Positions 1 to 8,607 of a stretch of 64,000 bases of DNA are shown piece by piece. This DNA is from JABWBH01 sp964526695 (GTDB lineage Bacteria; Planctomycetota; Phycisphaerae; UBA1845). The translations under genes were made by a program, and so were the position numbers. How positions within the stretch are numbered: position 1 is the first letter of the stretch; the number at the start of each line of letters is the position of its first letter. The stretch is taken from NCBI GenBank assembly GCA_964526695.1, contig CAZGJA010000039.1, forward strand, positions 21,070-85,069, read 5' to 3'. The notes below the pieces were generated by a model, which was not told the DNA's origin, made no database searches, and worked only from the letters and a program-made list of their open reading frames with translations.

Positions 1-2
1 AG

Positions 3-94
3 GCAAGCCCGGCTGAAGCCGGCTCACCTCAGGCGTTGAGCGCTCACCCCACCCGCTGAAGCGGGTGGCAAGCGCCGGTCGGCTGAAGCCGACC
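3..94. repeat. REP palindromes upstream of uvrA
   Basis: Two adjacent hairpin units are visible. The first is an AGCCCGGCTGAAGCCGGCT palindrome. The second is CCCGCTGAAGCGGG followed by TGGCAAGCGCCGG and a GGTCGGCTGAAGCCGACC palindrome. The second unit has the same architecture as the palindromes that flank the transposase at 13.3 kb, so these are probably REP elements of that family. No gene is seen in bases 1-230. Confidence 0.7.
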
Positions 95-230
95 ACGTCA
101 CGGCCCATCCGCGAAACGAGATTCAAGGCGCATTCCTTTGAGCGTTCCCGGATGTTCACGCGGGCGGCAAGGCGCACCCGTGAATCTCTCGGCGCCCCTT
201 GCCGCCGTCACCGTGTCGGGGCACGATCAG

Positions 231-3137
231 ATGATTGCAGTGAAGCGAATCAAGGCAACATCCCTTCCGCCGGAATCCTCAGTTGAACCGCGCCCCGTCA
301 TCCGCGTCGTCGGCGCGCGCGAGCACAACCTTGCCAACATCTCCGTGGACATCCCCCGCGGGCGGCTGACCGTCATCACCGGCGTCTCCGGCTCGGGCAA
401 GAGCACGCTGGCGTTCGACACGATCTACGCCGAGGGTCAGCGCCGCTACGTCGAGGCGCTGTCCACACATTCGCGCCAGTTCCTCGAGCAACTGCACAAG
501 CCCGACGTGGACCGCATCGACGGGCTGCCCCCGACGCTGGCGGTCGAGCAGCGGCTCGTGGCCGGCGGGCCGCGGTCCACCGTGGCCACCGTCACCGAGA
601 TTCACGATTTCCTCCGAGTCCTCTACGCACGCGTGGGAACGCCCCACTGCTGGGTCTGTCAGCGCCCGATCCGCCGCTGGTCCGTCGCGGCCGTGGTGGA
701 CGCCATTCGCGCCAAGGCCGCCGGCGCACGAATGCTCATCCTCGCGCCGATCCTGCGCGATCAACTCGGCGATCCCGCGACTCGCCTGGCGTCCGTGCTC
801 AAACAAGGCTTCGTCCGCGTGCGCCTCGACGGCAAAGTCGCGCTGATCGAAGAGCTGCCCCCGCTGGATCCCGCCCGCGCGCACTCCATCGACGTGGTCG
901 TGGACCGCCTCGCGCTGCGCGACGACGCCGGCCCGCGACTGGCGGAGAGCCTCGAGTCGGCCGCGCGGCTGGCAGGCGGGCGCATTCTGGTCGTGTTCGA
1001 GCGGGAGAGCGGGGCGTCGCAGGAGGAGTGGTTCAGCACGCGCTACGCCTGCCCGCTGCACGACGACGTCGCGCTGGACGAGCTTTCGCCGCGGATGTTC
1101 AGCTTCAACTCGCCGCACGGGGCCTGTTCGACCTGCACGGGGCTGGGGACGGTGTTCGAGTTCGACGCGGAGCTGGTCGTGCCGGACGCGGAGGTCTCGC
1201 TGGCGAAAGGCGCGATCGCCCCGTGGCGACGAGGCGCGCGACGCAACCGGCGGGAGGTGGAGCGGCTCCTCGCCGATCTGTGCTCGCGGTTGCAAGTCGA
1301 GCCGGAGGCGCCGTTCCGCAATCTCCGCGAGGACGCGCGGCGCATCATCCTCGAAGGGACGACCGACGCCGACGCCCGGCGGCTCGACACGACGTTTGAG
1401 GGCGTGTTGCCCAGCCTGCGCCGCCAGTGGGATTCCGCCCAGTCCGCTTCCGCCCGGCAGAAGCTGAACGTCTATCGCAGCGAACGCACCTGCCCGGCGT
1501 GCCTCGGCAAGCGGCTGGGTCTGCCCGCCCTCTCCGTGCAGGTCGCGAAGCGCAACATCGCCGACGCCTGCGGCCTGACCCTGGCCGAAGCCTTGAAGTT
1601 CTTCGATGGAGTGCGCATCGAAGGCGAGTGGCGCCCCGTGGCCGATCCGCTGCTGCGCGAGATTCGCCACCGCCTGCGGTTCCTTGTCGAAGTGGGCGTG
1701 GAGTATCTCAGCCTCGACCGCCCCAGCGAGACGCTCTCCGGCGGCGAGGCGCAGCGCATCCGCCTCGCCACGCACATCGGTTCGGGGCTGGTCGGCGTGT
1801 GCTACGTGCTTGATGAGCCGACCGTCGGCCTGCACCCGCGCGACACCGCCCGGCTCGTGAAAACGTTCGATCAGCTTCGCCGGCAGGACAACACCGTCAT
1901 CGTCGTCGAGCATGACGAGGACGTGATTGCCGCCGCGGACCACGTCATCGACATCGGGCCCGGGCCGGGCGAGCACGGCGGACGCCTTGTCGCGGCGGGT
2001 CCGGTGGAGGTCATCCGAGCCAACAAGGATTCGCTCACCGGGCGCTATCTCAGCGGCGACCTCGCCATTCCCGTCCCCGCTTCACGTCGCCCTGCGGACC
2101 CGACGCGCATGCTGACCCTCCGCGGCGCGCGGGCGAACAACCTCAAAGGCGTCACCGCGCGGATTCCGCTCGGGTGCCTGGTCTGTGTCACCGGCGTATC
2201 CGGCAGCGGCAAGAGCACGCTGGTCAATCATGTCCTTCTCAAGGCGCTGCGACGCAGGCTCGACGGAACCGGCCCGCGACCCGGCGCGTTCGACGAGCTG
2301 CTCGGCGCCGAGCAGATCGACACCGTCATCCGCATCGACCAGACGCCGCTGGGACGCAGCGCCCGCAGCAACCCCGCGACCTACGTCGGCGTGTTCGACG
2401 ACATCCGCGAGCTTTTTTCGCAGACGCGCGAAGCGAAAGTCCGCGGCTACGGCGCAAGCCGCTTCAGCTTCAACACGCAGGGCGGACGCTGCGAGGCCTG
2501 CACGGGGCAGGGCACGAAGCGCATCGAGATGCAGTTCCTCCCGGACGTGTTCATCACCTGCGAGTCCTGCGGCGGACGGCGGTTCAACCGGGAGACGCTC
2601 GAAGTGCGCTACCGCGGGCGCAGCATCGCCGACGTGCTCGACCTGCGGGTCGAGGAGGCCGTGGCGTTCTTCTCCAATTTCACCCGGATTCGCCGCATGC
2701 TCGGCACGCTCAAGGCCGTGGGCATGGGGTACGTCTCGCTGGGTCAGCCTTGCGACACGCTCTCCGGCGGCGAGGCGCAGCGCCTCAAGCTGGCGGCGGA
2801 GCTGGGCCGACCCGCGACGGAGCACACGCTCTACGTCCTCGACGAGCCGACGCGCGGGCTGCACGCGGCGGACGTGCACACGCTGTTGGGCGTGTTTGCG
2901 CAACTGCTCTCGAAGGGCAACACCGTGCTGGTCATCGAGCACCACCTCGACCTCATCAAGAGCGCCGACTGGGTGATCGACCTCGGTCCGGAAGGCGGCG
3001 AAGGCGGCGGCGAGATCGTGGCGGAAGGAACGCCGGAGGAGATCGCCGCGTGTGCGACAAGCCACACGGGGGCATTCCTGAAGTCGCGCCTTGCGCGAGA
3101 CAAAAGGGTCAAGCCAGTCCCGGAAGCGCCGTCATAG
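231..3137 (+). CDS. uvrA: Excinuclease ABC subunit A (full-length UvrA)
   Basis: DNA-damage recognition ATPase of nucleotide excision repair, cytoplasmic, normally working with UvrB and UvrC. The 968-residue product has two ABC modules. Walker A motifs GVSGSGKST lie near residue 51 and again in the second half, and each half has an LSGGEAQR signature and a DEPT Walker B/D-loop. A UvrB-binding region lies between residues about 130 and 290. Zinc-binding pairs include CWVC, CSTC, CPAC, CEAC and CESC; one expected CxxC is CPLH instead. The reading frame is open back to 138, but ATG 231 is preferred because the extra 31 residues look like repeat-derived junk and the usual N-terminus (VVGAREHNL) follows soon after. 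Class assignment (true UvrA versus a UvrA2-like paralogue) is not settled by sequence alone. Confidence 0.93.
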   Translation: MIAVKRIKATSLPPESSVEPRPVIRVVGAREHNLANISVDIPRGRLTVITGVSGSGKSTLAFDTIYAEGQRRYVEALSTHSRQFLEQLHKPDVDRIDGLPPTLAVEQRLVAGGPRSTVATVTEIHDFLRVLYARVGTPHCWVCQRPIRRWSVAAVVDAIRAKAAGARMLILAPILRDQLGDPATRLASVLKQGFVRVRLDGKVALIEELPPLDPARAHSIDVVVDRLALRDDAGPRLAESLESAARLAGGRILVVFERESGASQEEWFSTRYACPLHDDVALDELSPRMFSFNSPHGACSTCTGLGTVFEFDAELVVPDAEVSLAKGAIAPWRRGARRNRREVERLLADLCSRLQVEPEAPFRNLREDARRIILEGTTDADARRLDTTFEGVLPSLRRQWDSAQSASARQKLNVYRSERTCPACLGKRLGLPALSVQVAKRNIADACGLTLAEALKFFDGVRIEGEWRPVADPLLREIRHRLRFLVEVGVEYLSLDRPSETLSGGEAQRIRLATHIGSGLVGVCYVLDEPTVGLHPRDTARLVKTFDQLRRQDNTVIVVEHDEDVIAAADHVIDIGPGPGEHGGRLVAAGPVEVIRANKDSLTGRYLSGDLAIPVPASRRPADPTRMLTLRGARANNLKGVTARIPLGCLVCVTGVSGSGKSTLVNHVLLKALRRRLDGTGPRPGAFDELLGAEQIDTVIRIDQTPLGRSARSNPATYVGVFDDIRELFSQTREAKVRGYGASRFSFNTQGGRCEACTGQGTKRIEMQFLPDVFITCESCGGRRFNRETLEVRYRGRSIADVLDLRVEEAVAFFSNFTRIRRMLGTLKAVGMGYVSLGQPCDTLSGGEAQRLKLAAELGRPATEHTLYVLDEPTRGLHAADVHTLLGVFAQLLSKGNTVLVIEHHLDLIKSADWVIDLGPEGGEGGGEIVAEGTPEEIAACATSHTGAFLKSRLARDKRVKPVPEAPS

Positions 3138-3259
3138 GCGCTGCTCTTCCGCAGGTCGATGGGGGCGTGCCCAGAAACCCGGGCACGGCATTTACAAGCC
3201 GGGGCCGACCGGGTTTTCTGCAGCGCCGCCGGGGGACGGCGCCTCCGTCATGCCGACTT

Positions 3260-3415
3260 GCTGGAACGAATGGCCGGATTGGGCGATGGAATGGGCGAAT
3301 TGCCTGAAGAAATGGTCGACTTGCACGAAGGAATGGCCAGCTTGGCCGAAGGAATAGCCGGCTTGCACGAAGGAATGGCCGGCTTGGCCGAAGGAATGGC
3401 CGGCTTGGCTGATTA
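3260..3415. repeat. 21-nt tandem array, degenerate at its left end
   Basis: Four near-identical 21-nt units (CGAAGGAATGGCCGGCTTGGC type) start at 3326, 3347, 3368 and 3389, preceded by about three decayed copies. The frame is open on both strands and would encode a heptad (EGMAGLA), but there is no convincing gene around it. There are no spacers, so it is not a CRISPR array. Confidence 0.8.
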
Positions 3416-3424
3416 AATGTGTAC

Positions 3425-3665
3425 GCTTGGCGTTGGCTTGATCCCCGCGGGGGATCCACGTGAGTAGCCGTGGGCGCAGCCCACGGGATGCGACGCACGA
3501 GTGAATTCAACCCCGCGAGGGGTTGTACGTTGGCCCCGGTGGCCGTGTGCACACGGGAGCCGAGGGTACGACCCCGCCGGGGTCGAATGGCGATGGGCCA
3601 CGCCGACCGTGGGTTTCACCACGGCTATTCACGTGGTTCCCCTTCGGGGAACAAACCCATCGGCG
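3425..3665. repeat. Multi-hairpin dispersed repeat cluster
   Basis: A run of short perfect or near-perfect palindromes: GATCCCCGCGGGGGATC, CCGTGGGCGCAGCCCACGG, CAACCCCGCGAGGGGTTG, CGACCCCGCCGGGGTCG and GTTCCCCTTCGGGGAAC. The palindromes are directly visible. That this belongs to a planctomycete dispersed family is recollection, not something computed here. No coding signal is seen between 3138 and 3918; bases 3665-3765 hold further decayed CCGGTCGG-type tandem units. Confidence 0.65.
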
Positions 3666-3918
3666 TATCCATCCATGCTCGCCGGTCGGCGCATCCATCC
3701 CTGCTGCCGGTCGGGGTATCCCGCCCTGTTCAGGGGTGTTCCGGCTGGATCCATGATTCCGCGCAGCGCTCTGCATGCGAACGCGCGAACCGCCGCTTGG
3801 AGAGCGTCAGTGGGGGCGAGCAGGTGATGCCGTCGCATTCAATCTCGTGCCCGGAAGCATGGGCACACCCAGGGTAGAGCTCAAGGGCTTCTCAGATTTA
3901 AAGCCCCGACACATCACC

Positions 3919-4908
3919 CTACTCTTCGGAGACCGAGACGATTCTCAGCTTGACCGGGTCCGGCTTACCGACCATGGTGACGCCCTCGGGGAGGAAGAAG
4001 TCCGGTTGGATGAACTGGTCTTCGCCCACGCGCTTCATCTCCTCCTCCCGCAGGTTGAGAACCCCGTAAGCAGGGGTTTGCGCCAGCTTGCGCAAAGCTT
4101 CGGGCGTTCCTTGAACGGTAATCTTGCGGGTGGCGACCGTGCCGCCGCTTTCGACTTCGAAGCGGATGCGTCGGTTGAGGTAATCGAAGCCGACGCAGGC
4201 CCGGATGGCGACAAGCCCCAGCTCGCGCGTTTCGAGCTTCTGTGCGGCGAGGCGACCGGTGACCTTGACGGCGCGCGGTTCACTCGTGGCACCTTCGCCG
4301 AAGGCCTCCAGCGGGACGGACACCCGGACGGAGAAGTCGCCGCCTTCACGAAGCTCGGCGAGGTTTTTTTCCAGAGGCAGGTCGATCGGCGGCACGCGAC
4401 CGCCGAGGTCTTTCATGCGGGAATCCCAGAACCTCACCTTGACCGTGCTGGATTCCAGCTCCGGGGGGATTTCATACGCCAGTCGCATCGGCTGGGCGAT
4501 GGCGACGGGAACCTCCACCTCGATCCAGCGATCGACGGCGACGACGGCATCAGCCGGGTGGATCGACTCGATGACGAGATCCTTGAGCGGTCCAGGCTCT
4601 TCGCGCAGCAGGGCGAGGAGGTCGGCGATCGGCTCGCGCGGGTTGGTGGGCCGGTCCGCGAGGCGCAGCGTGAGCGTCATCGTCTGCATGTCCTGAAGCG
4701 GCTGGACGGCCCGGCGCGGTCCGGACACGACGACTTCGAACGGCTCCGTGCGGTCGAGGCGCACCACCATGCTGGAGTTCGCGTCGCGCGGCTCGAAGCG
4801 CAGCGAGACGTTGACCGTAGCGCTGACGACCTGAAGCTGGTCCGCGGTCACCCAGATGAGCAGCGTGAGAAAGCCGGTGATGCTAAGCAGCTTGACTTGG
4901 TTGATCAT
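3919..4908 (-). CDS. YbbR-domain protein (CdaR-like partner of CdaA)
   Basis: Product of 329 residues with one N-terminal membrane segment (about residues 5-22) followed by an extracytoplasmic region of YbbR-like beta repeats, visible as repeated 'V.V.GP..A...L', 'V.VTGRLA' and 'I.VQGTPEAL' strands. In Firmicutes the YbbR protein CdaR regulates the c-di-AMP synthase CdaA; the same pairing here supports that role. The chosen start (MINQVKLL) overlaps the 3' end of cdaA by 26 bases, which suggests translational coupling in one operon. A longer frame is open up to 5391 but runs antiparallel through cdaA coding and is low-complexity Ser/Arg/Pro, so it was discarded. No glmM follows. Confidence 0.82.
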   Translation of the reverse strand: MINQVKLLSITGFLTLLIWVTADQLQVVSATVNVSLRFEPRDANSSMVVRLDRTEPFEVVVSGPRRAVQPLQDMQTMTLTLRLADRPTNPREPIADLLALLREEPGPLKDLVIESIHPADAVVAVDRWIEVEVPVAIAQPMRLAYEIPPELESSTVKVRFWDSRMKDLGGRVPPIDLPLEKNLAELREGGDFSVRVSVPLEAFGEGATSEPRAVKVTGRLAAQKLETRELGLVAIRACVGFDYLNRRIRFEVESGGTVATRKITVQGTPEALRKLAQTPAYGVLNLREEEMKRVGEDQFIQPDFFLPEGVTMVGKPDPVKLRIVSVSEE

Positions 4909-5848
4909 CGGTGGATCCCTTGACGTCGCCCGCGCCGCCGGTTGCGGTCGAGGCGGGTTCCTTGCCGCGGACGAGGATGCGGTGGAGGAATCGCTTGAGC
5001 GTTTCCGGCGTGAAGCCGCGAGTGAATCGGCCGTGGGCGGCGATGGAGATGATGCCGGTTTCCTCGCTGACGACGAGGACGAGCGTGTCGGATTCCTGAC
5101 TGAGGCCAAGGGCGGCGCGGTGGCGGCTGCCGAGCGAGCGGTCGGTCTCGCCGGATTCGGCCAGGGGGAACTGGCAGCTCGCGGCCACGACGCGTCCCTG
5201 TCGCACGACGACGCCGAGGTCGTGCAGCGGCGTGCCGGGCCAGAAGATGGTTTCGAGCAGATCGGCGGTGACGACCGCATCGAGGGGGACGCCGGCGTCC
5301 ACGATGGCGCCGATCTGGGTGGTGCGTTCGATGGCGATGAGCGCGCCGATCTTGCCGCTGGAGAACTTGGCGCAGGCCTCGACCAGCTCATCGACGAGGC
5401 GCTCCGACTCGCGCCGGCGGCTGCCGAACCAGATGGTCTCGCCGAGGCGGATGAGCAGGCGGCGCAGCTCGTGCTGGAACGCGACGAGGGAAATCAGGAA
5501 GACGGCCTGGAGGAAGTAGGGGTAGAGATAGCTGATGCGGTCGAGCTGCAACTGGTGGGCGACGAGCTGCACGAGGAGGAAGCTGACGGTGAGGATGGTG
5601 AGCACGGCGCGGAAGACGCGCTCGCCGCGCGTGCCGCGGAGAAATCGCAGCGTGAAATAAACGACCGAGCCGATGAGCAGCCACTCCACCGCGACGGCCC
5701 AGGGGTTGTAGAAGGAGGTGGAGAAGCGGGAGAGGAAGCGAGCGAGTCGCTCGTGCAGGCTGACTTCGGCGAGCACGGCAGGGTGGAGCAAGGCGCTGCA
5801 AATACCAGGCCATGGCGCGGCTTGAACTATAATCGCTGGCAGCGCCAT
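4883..5848 (-). CDS. cdaA: Membrane diadenylate cyclase (c-di-AMP synthase, CdaA/DacA type)
   Basis: Makes the second messenger c-di-AMP from two ATP at the membrane. The 321-residue protein has about three transmembrane helices (roughly 50-70, 83-99, 108-125), then a DAC domain. The RHR motif is intact (GSRHRAALGLS, residues 242-244). The catalytic DGA motif reads DLG (PLHDLGVVV, residues 210-212): the metal-binding Asp is kept but Gly-Ala is replaced. The C-terminus is a disordered Ala/Gly/Ser tail. It is first of a two-gene operon with the YbbR protein. An upstream TATAAT at 5828 lies on the opposite strand and is not this gene's promoter. The first 25 residues are poorly constrained, so a later start is possible. 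Confidence 0.85.
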   Translation of the reverse strand: MALPAIIVQAAPWPGICSALLHPAVLAEVSLHERLARFLSRFSTSFYNPWAVAVEWLLIGSVVYFTLRFLRGTRGERVFRAVLTILTVSFLLVQLVAHQLQLDRISYLYPYFLQAVFLISLVAFQHELRRLLIRLGETIWFGSRRRESERLVDELVEACAKFSSGKIGALIAIERTTQIGAIVDAGVPLDAVVTADLLETIFWPGTPLHDLGVVVRQGRVVAASCQFPLAESGETDRSLGSRHRAALGLSQESDTLVLVVSEETGIISIAAHGRFTRGFTPETLKRFLHRILVRGKEPASTATGGAGDVKGSTDDQPSQAA

Positions 5849-5929
5849 GGGCTTCCTCTCGATCCCCGATGTCTCCCTCGCCGATCTCCAAGGTTCCTCT
5901 CGAAGCGGCTGTGCTCCAGTGTACCCGGA

Positions 5930-6186
5930 TCAGGGCGGACAGTCGAAACTCTCGGCGAGCCCGCATGCCTGCGGATCAACTACTTCGACGGTGTGGGGTC
6001 CCGGCCCGGCCGCGAGGAGGTTGTACGCCGCGCCGCCCCGGACCTTCGCTCGAACGCTTCGGCCGTCGACGAGGAACTTCACGCGCTGCCCGTCGCGGAC
6101 GCGGGCAACTGCCAGCCGACAGCACCGACGAGAACGATGCTGCACTCGATGACGAAGGTGCGGATCGAGGGCGCGCTACGCTTCAT
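5930..6186 (-). pseudogene. Small secreted-protein gene broken by a frameshift
   Basis: Reading leftward from ATG 6186, one frame encodes a signal-peptide-like segment (MKRSAPSIRTF... to ...LPASATG) that stops at 6079. A second frame then carries on as QRVKFLVDG...GPGPHTVEVV...SFDCPP to 5930. A single missing base near 6086-6094 would join them into one secreted protein of about 85 residues. The second part resembles the C-terminal domain of the Kelch proteins at 6.4-10.7 kb (a 'G-x-H-x-(V/I)' strand, then two Cys and DCP). It may be a sequencing error or a decayed gene. Similarity was judged by eye only. Confidence 0.4.
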
Positions 6187-6310
6187 GCAACCACTCCTTG
6201 ACACTCAGACCGGGACCAGAAAAACCTGCTGCATTTTCGGCTGTGGTGTGGGCGAACTGAAGCGACCTGTGCGGAGAGGCGCGGCGACGCCGGCACGACC
6301 TGGGGCGCAG

Positions 6311-6350
6311 GTTCTCTCCTCCCTCGGGAGGGATTGGGGGAGGGCCGGAT
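6311..6350. repeat. CTCCCTCGGGAGGG-type dispersed hairpin
   Basis: A CCTCCCTCGGGAGGG palindrome followed by a G-rich ATTGGGGGAGGGCCGG tail. A second copy with the same layout (CCCTCCGAGGGAGGGGCCGGGGGAGGG) is at 55.2 kb. It lies in the gap before the first Kelch gene. Confidence 0.55.
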
Positions 6351-6444
6351 TGAAGCGTCCGCCTGATGCACGTACAATTCAGGCTTGCGTGTATGCTCTT
6401 TCTTGTTCGTTCGACAATCACGCGCGCAAGAAGGAGGAGTGACC

Positions 6445-8496
6445 ATGTTCAGGCATCTGCGCAGTTGCTGCCTTCCGCTCCTTGTCGTTTCTTCAGGGTT
6501 CTTTGTTTTTCCTCGAGCGTTCGCCGACGACAGCGGCGCCTGGCAACTCGTCGATCCGTGGCTGCGGCCGCGGGGGGAACTGGCGATGGCGTACGATTCT
6601 GCGCGCGGCGTGACGGTGATGTTCGGGGGATTCCACGAGCACGGTGATGTGTATCTGGGCGATACGTGGGAGTATGACGGACAGCGATGGGTACGCAAAG
6701 CAACCGAGGGGCCGAGTCCTCGCGTGGGGCACAAGATGGCGTACGACAACCGGCGCGGTGTGACCGTGCTGTTCGGCGGCCAGGACGCCGAGAGAAGATA
6801 TGGCGACACTTGGGAATGGGATGGCGCGACATGGATCTTACGTGCAACCGACGGTCCGAGTCCGCGGTATTGGCCCGGGTTGGCCTACGACGAGCATCGC
6901 GGCGTGCTCGTGCTCTACGGAGGATTTGACGGCGGATACCCGCACGACACATGGGAATGGGATGGCGACGCCTGGAGCTTACAAGGCATCGGCTCGCCAC
7001 CGGGATTATATAGCATGGTGTACGACAGCCGCCGGCAGGTGATGGTTTTGGTGGGAGTCACTGAAACATGGGAATACGACGGCGCAGACTGGGTCCGGCG
7101 GGACGACATGCCGTCGCAGAGCGGGGGCGTCGCGGCGTATGATTCGGCGCGCGGCGTGACCGTGCGTTACGGCGATTACTGGGGAAACGACGATACCTGG
7201 GAATGGGACGGCGAAAGCTGGCTGTTGGCGTCGGAAGCAGGAACCGGGAGAGTCTATGCTCAAGGAATGGTCTACGATTCCAACCGCCGTGTCACCCTTG
7301 CGTTCGGGGGTTATACTTCGCGCGCGCGCGACACAACCTGGGAATGGGACGGGCAGGCTTGGACATTACGATCGAATGCGCCGTTGGGACGAGTCTACTC
7401 CCAGATGGTCTACGACGCGGCCCGGGGACATAGCGTGCTCCTAGGAGGATCTCGGCATCCGTTGTCGAACGATGACGAGTTTACGTTCGCATGGGACGGC
7501 CGCCAGTGGTCGCTCCTCTCCATTCCGGGTCCAGGCGCATACTCCTCTCATGCGATGATATATGACACTCGACGGGATCTGACTCTTTTATACGGAGGGA
7601 CCAAGACATGGGCATGGGACGGGGCGGCATGGTGGTTGCTCGCGGATACCGGACCCTCGCAGCGCTTCCGTCACGCCATGGCCTATGACCGCGCCCGCGA
7701 TAGGGTCGTGCTGTTTGGAGGTGATGCTCTTGATGACGATGGCGAATTTCGATTCAACGGCGAGACCTGGGAATGGGACGGCAGCGTTTGGACGAGAGAG
7801 AGCACGCGCGGGCCTTCCAATCGCGCTTACCATGCCATGACGTATGACAGCGCCCGCGAGGTGACGGTTCTCTTCGGCGGCGATACGCAGCGGTCCGGGT
7901 TGGACAACGAGACATGGGAGTGGGATGGGCGACGGTGGACCCTCGTGGCCACTACCGGACCCGCTCCGCGGATCGAACACAAGATCATTTATGACGAAGA
8001 CCGAAAAGTGGCCGTCCTGTACGGAGGTCGGGGGGCCGATGGGGACAACTTGTCCGACCTATGGGAATGGGACGGGGTTGAGTGGCGCGAACGTCAGGTG
8101 GAGTTCCCCCAGCCGTCGCGCCACGCTCACGCGATGACTTACGACAGCGATCGCAAGCGCATCGTGGTGTTCGGGGGATATGGTGAAAACAGCGAACGCC
8201 TGGGCGACACGTGGGAGTTTGACCCATGCGTGGGGCTGCTCAAGCTCAAGGCCCGTTGCAAGGCCGACGGCGGCGGGGGCGGTGTCGTCAAAGCGACCGT
8301 AAGCACGTCGCTGCCCGAAGGCTCGACCGTTCCGATCGACAACACGGACCTCGCCAACAACACCACCGACCGCCAGCGCGTCACCGTCAACGCCCGCGGC
8401 AAGGCCAAGCATAAATGGCCCGACCAGCACGGCGAGCACGCCATCACCTTGGCCGACTGCCCGCGCATGACGCAGACCGTGACCTGCGATCCGTAA
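6445..8496 (+). CDS. Secreted Kelch-repeat protein 1
   Basis: Exported beta-propeller protein of 683 residues, function unknown. ATG 6445 is chosen for the strong AAGGAGGAG upstream and because it begins a clear signal peptide (MFRHLRSCCLPLLVV..., cleavage near residue 30); the 20 earlier in-frame residues are not needed. The body is about twelve repeats of roughly 50 residues with the pattern MAYDSARGVTVLFGG...DTWEWDG..W. The region from about residue 593 is a separate domain beginning DPCVGLLKLKARC, with a Gly5 linker and ending DCPRMTQTVTCDP. The next gene is a close tandem duplicate. The frequent 'MAYD..R..TV(L/M)FGG' phrase is typical of bacterial Kelch surface proteins; no catalytic motif is visible. 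Confidence 0.85.
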   Translation: MFRHLRSCCLPLLVVSSGFFVFPRAFADDSGAWQLVDPWLRPRGELAMAYDSARGVTVMFGGFHEHGDVYLGDTWEYDGQRWVRKATEGPSPRVGHKMAYDNRRGVTVLFGGQDAERRYGDTWEWDGATWILRATDGPSPRYWPGLAYDEHRGVLVLYGGFDGGYPHDTWEWDGDAWSLQGIGSPPGLYSMVYDSRRQVMVLVGVTETWEYDGADWVRRDDMPSQSGGVAAYDSARGVTVRYGDYWGNDDTWEWDGESWLLASEAGTGRVYAQGMVYDSNRRVTLAFGGYTSRARDTTWEWDGQAWTLRSNAPLGRVYSQMVYDAARGHSVLLGGSRHPLSNDDEFTFAWDGRQWSLLSIPGPGAYSSHAMIYDTRRDLTLLYGGTKTWAWDGAAWWLLADTGPSQRFRHAMAYDRARDRVVLFGGDALDDDGEFRFNGETWEWDGSVWTRESTRGPSNRAYHAMTYDSAREVTVLFGGDTQRSGLDNETWEWDGRRWTLVATTGPAPRIEHKIIYDEDRKVAVLYGGRGADGDNLSDLWEWDGVEWRERQVEFPQPSRHAHAMTYDSDRKRIVVFGGYGENSERLGDTWEFDPCVGLLKLKARCKADGGGGGVVKATVSTSLPEGSTVPIDNTDLANNTTDRQRVTVNARGKAKHKWPDQHGEHAITLADCPRMTQTVTCDP

Positions 8497-8498
8497 GC

Positions 8499-8555
8499 GA
8501 GCCGCAACCGTCAGGGAGCGTACCTCGCCTCCCTGATTGCGGTGAAACTCGCTTG
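8499..8555. repeat. Dispersed repeat, GAGCCGCAACCGTCAGGGAGCG type
   Basis: Begins at the stop of the first Kelch gene with GAGCCGCAACCGTCAGGGAG and continues to an imperfect inverted arm (CTCCCTGATTGCGG). It belongs to the family seen most completely at 47665-47733, where both arms are present. Confidence 0.55.
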
Positions 8556-8581
8556 CTTACGCGCGCGGCTCCGATCCGTGG

Positions 8582-8587
8582 TATAAT
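8582..8587 (+). promoter_or_regulatory. Candidate -10 box of the second Kelch gene
   Basis: A perfect TATAAT lies 20 bases before ATG 8608, implying a very short leader. No good -35 match at 16-18 bp spacing is visible (TTGCTT at 8553 is 23 bp away), so this is a weak call. Confidence 0.35.
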
Positions 8588-8607
8588 CGGCCCACGGAGA
8601 ATTGACC

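Noticed and set aside
279..1976. 565-codon open frame antisense to uvrA
   Set aside because: High-GC shadow frame; composition is Arg/Ala/Gly junk, no domain, and the sense strand encodes a well-conserved protein.
3260..3415. Regularly spaced 21-nt repeats resembling a CRISPR array
   Set aside because: Units are contiguous without spacers and no cas gene is in the window.
3109..3552. Open frames on both strands over the 21-nt array that would encode heptad repeats
   Set aside because: The frame is a consequence of a repeat unit length divisible by three; no start signal or conserved sequence.
5828..5833. TATAAT on the plus strand near the cdaA start
   Set aside because: It faces away from cdaA, has no -35 partner and no plus-strand gene begins within 600 bases.
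4856..6442. 528-codon open frame across the cdaA region, plus strand
   Set aside because: Acidic low-complexity shadow of cdaA/ybbR; the minus strand encodes conserved proteins.
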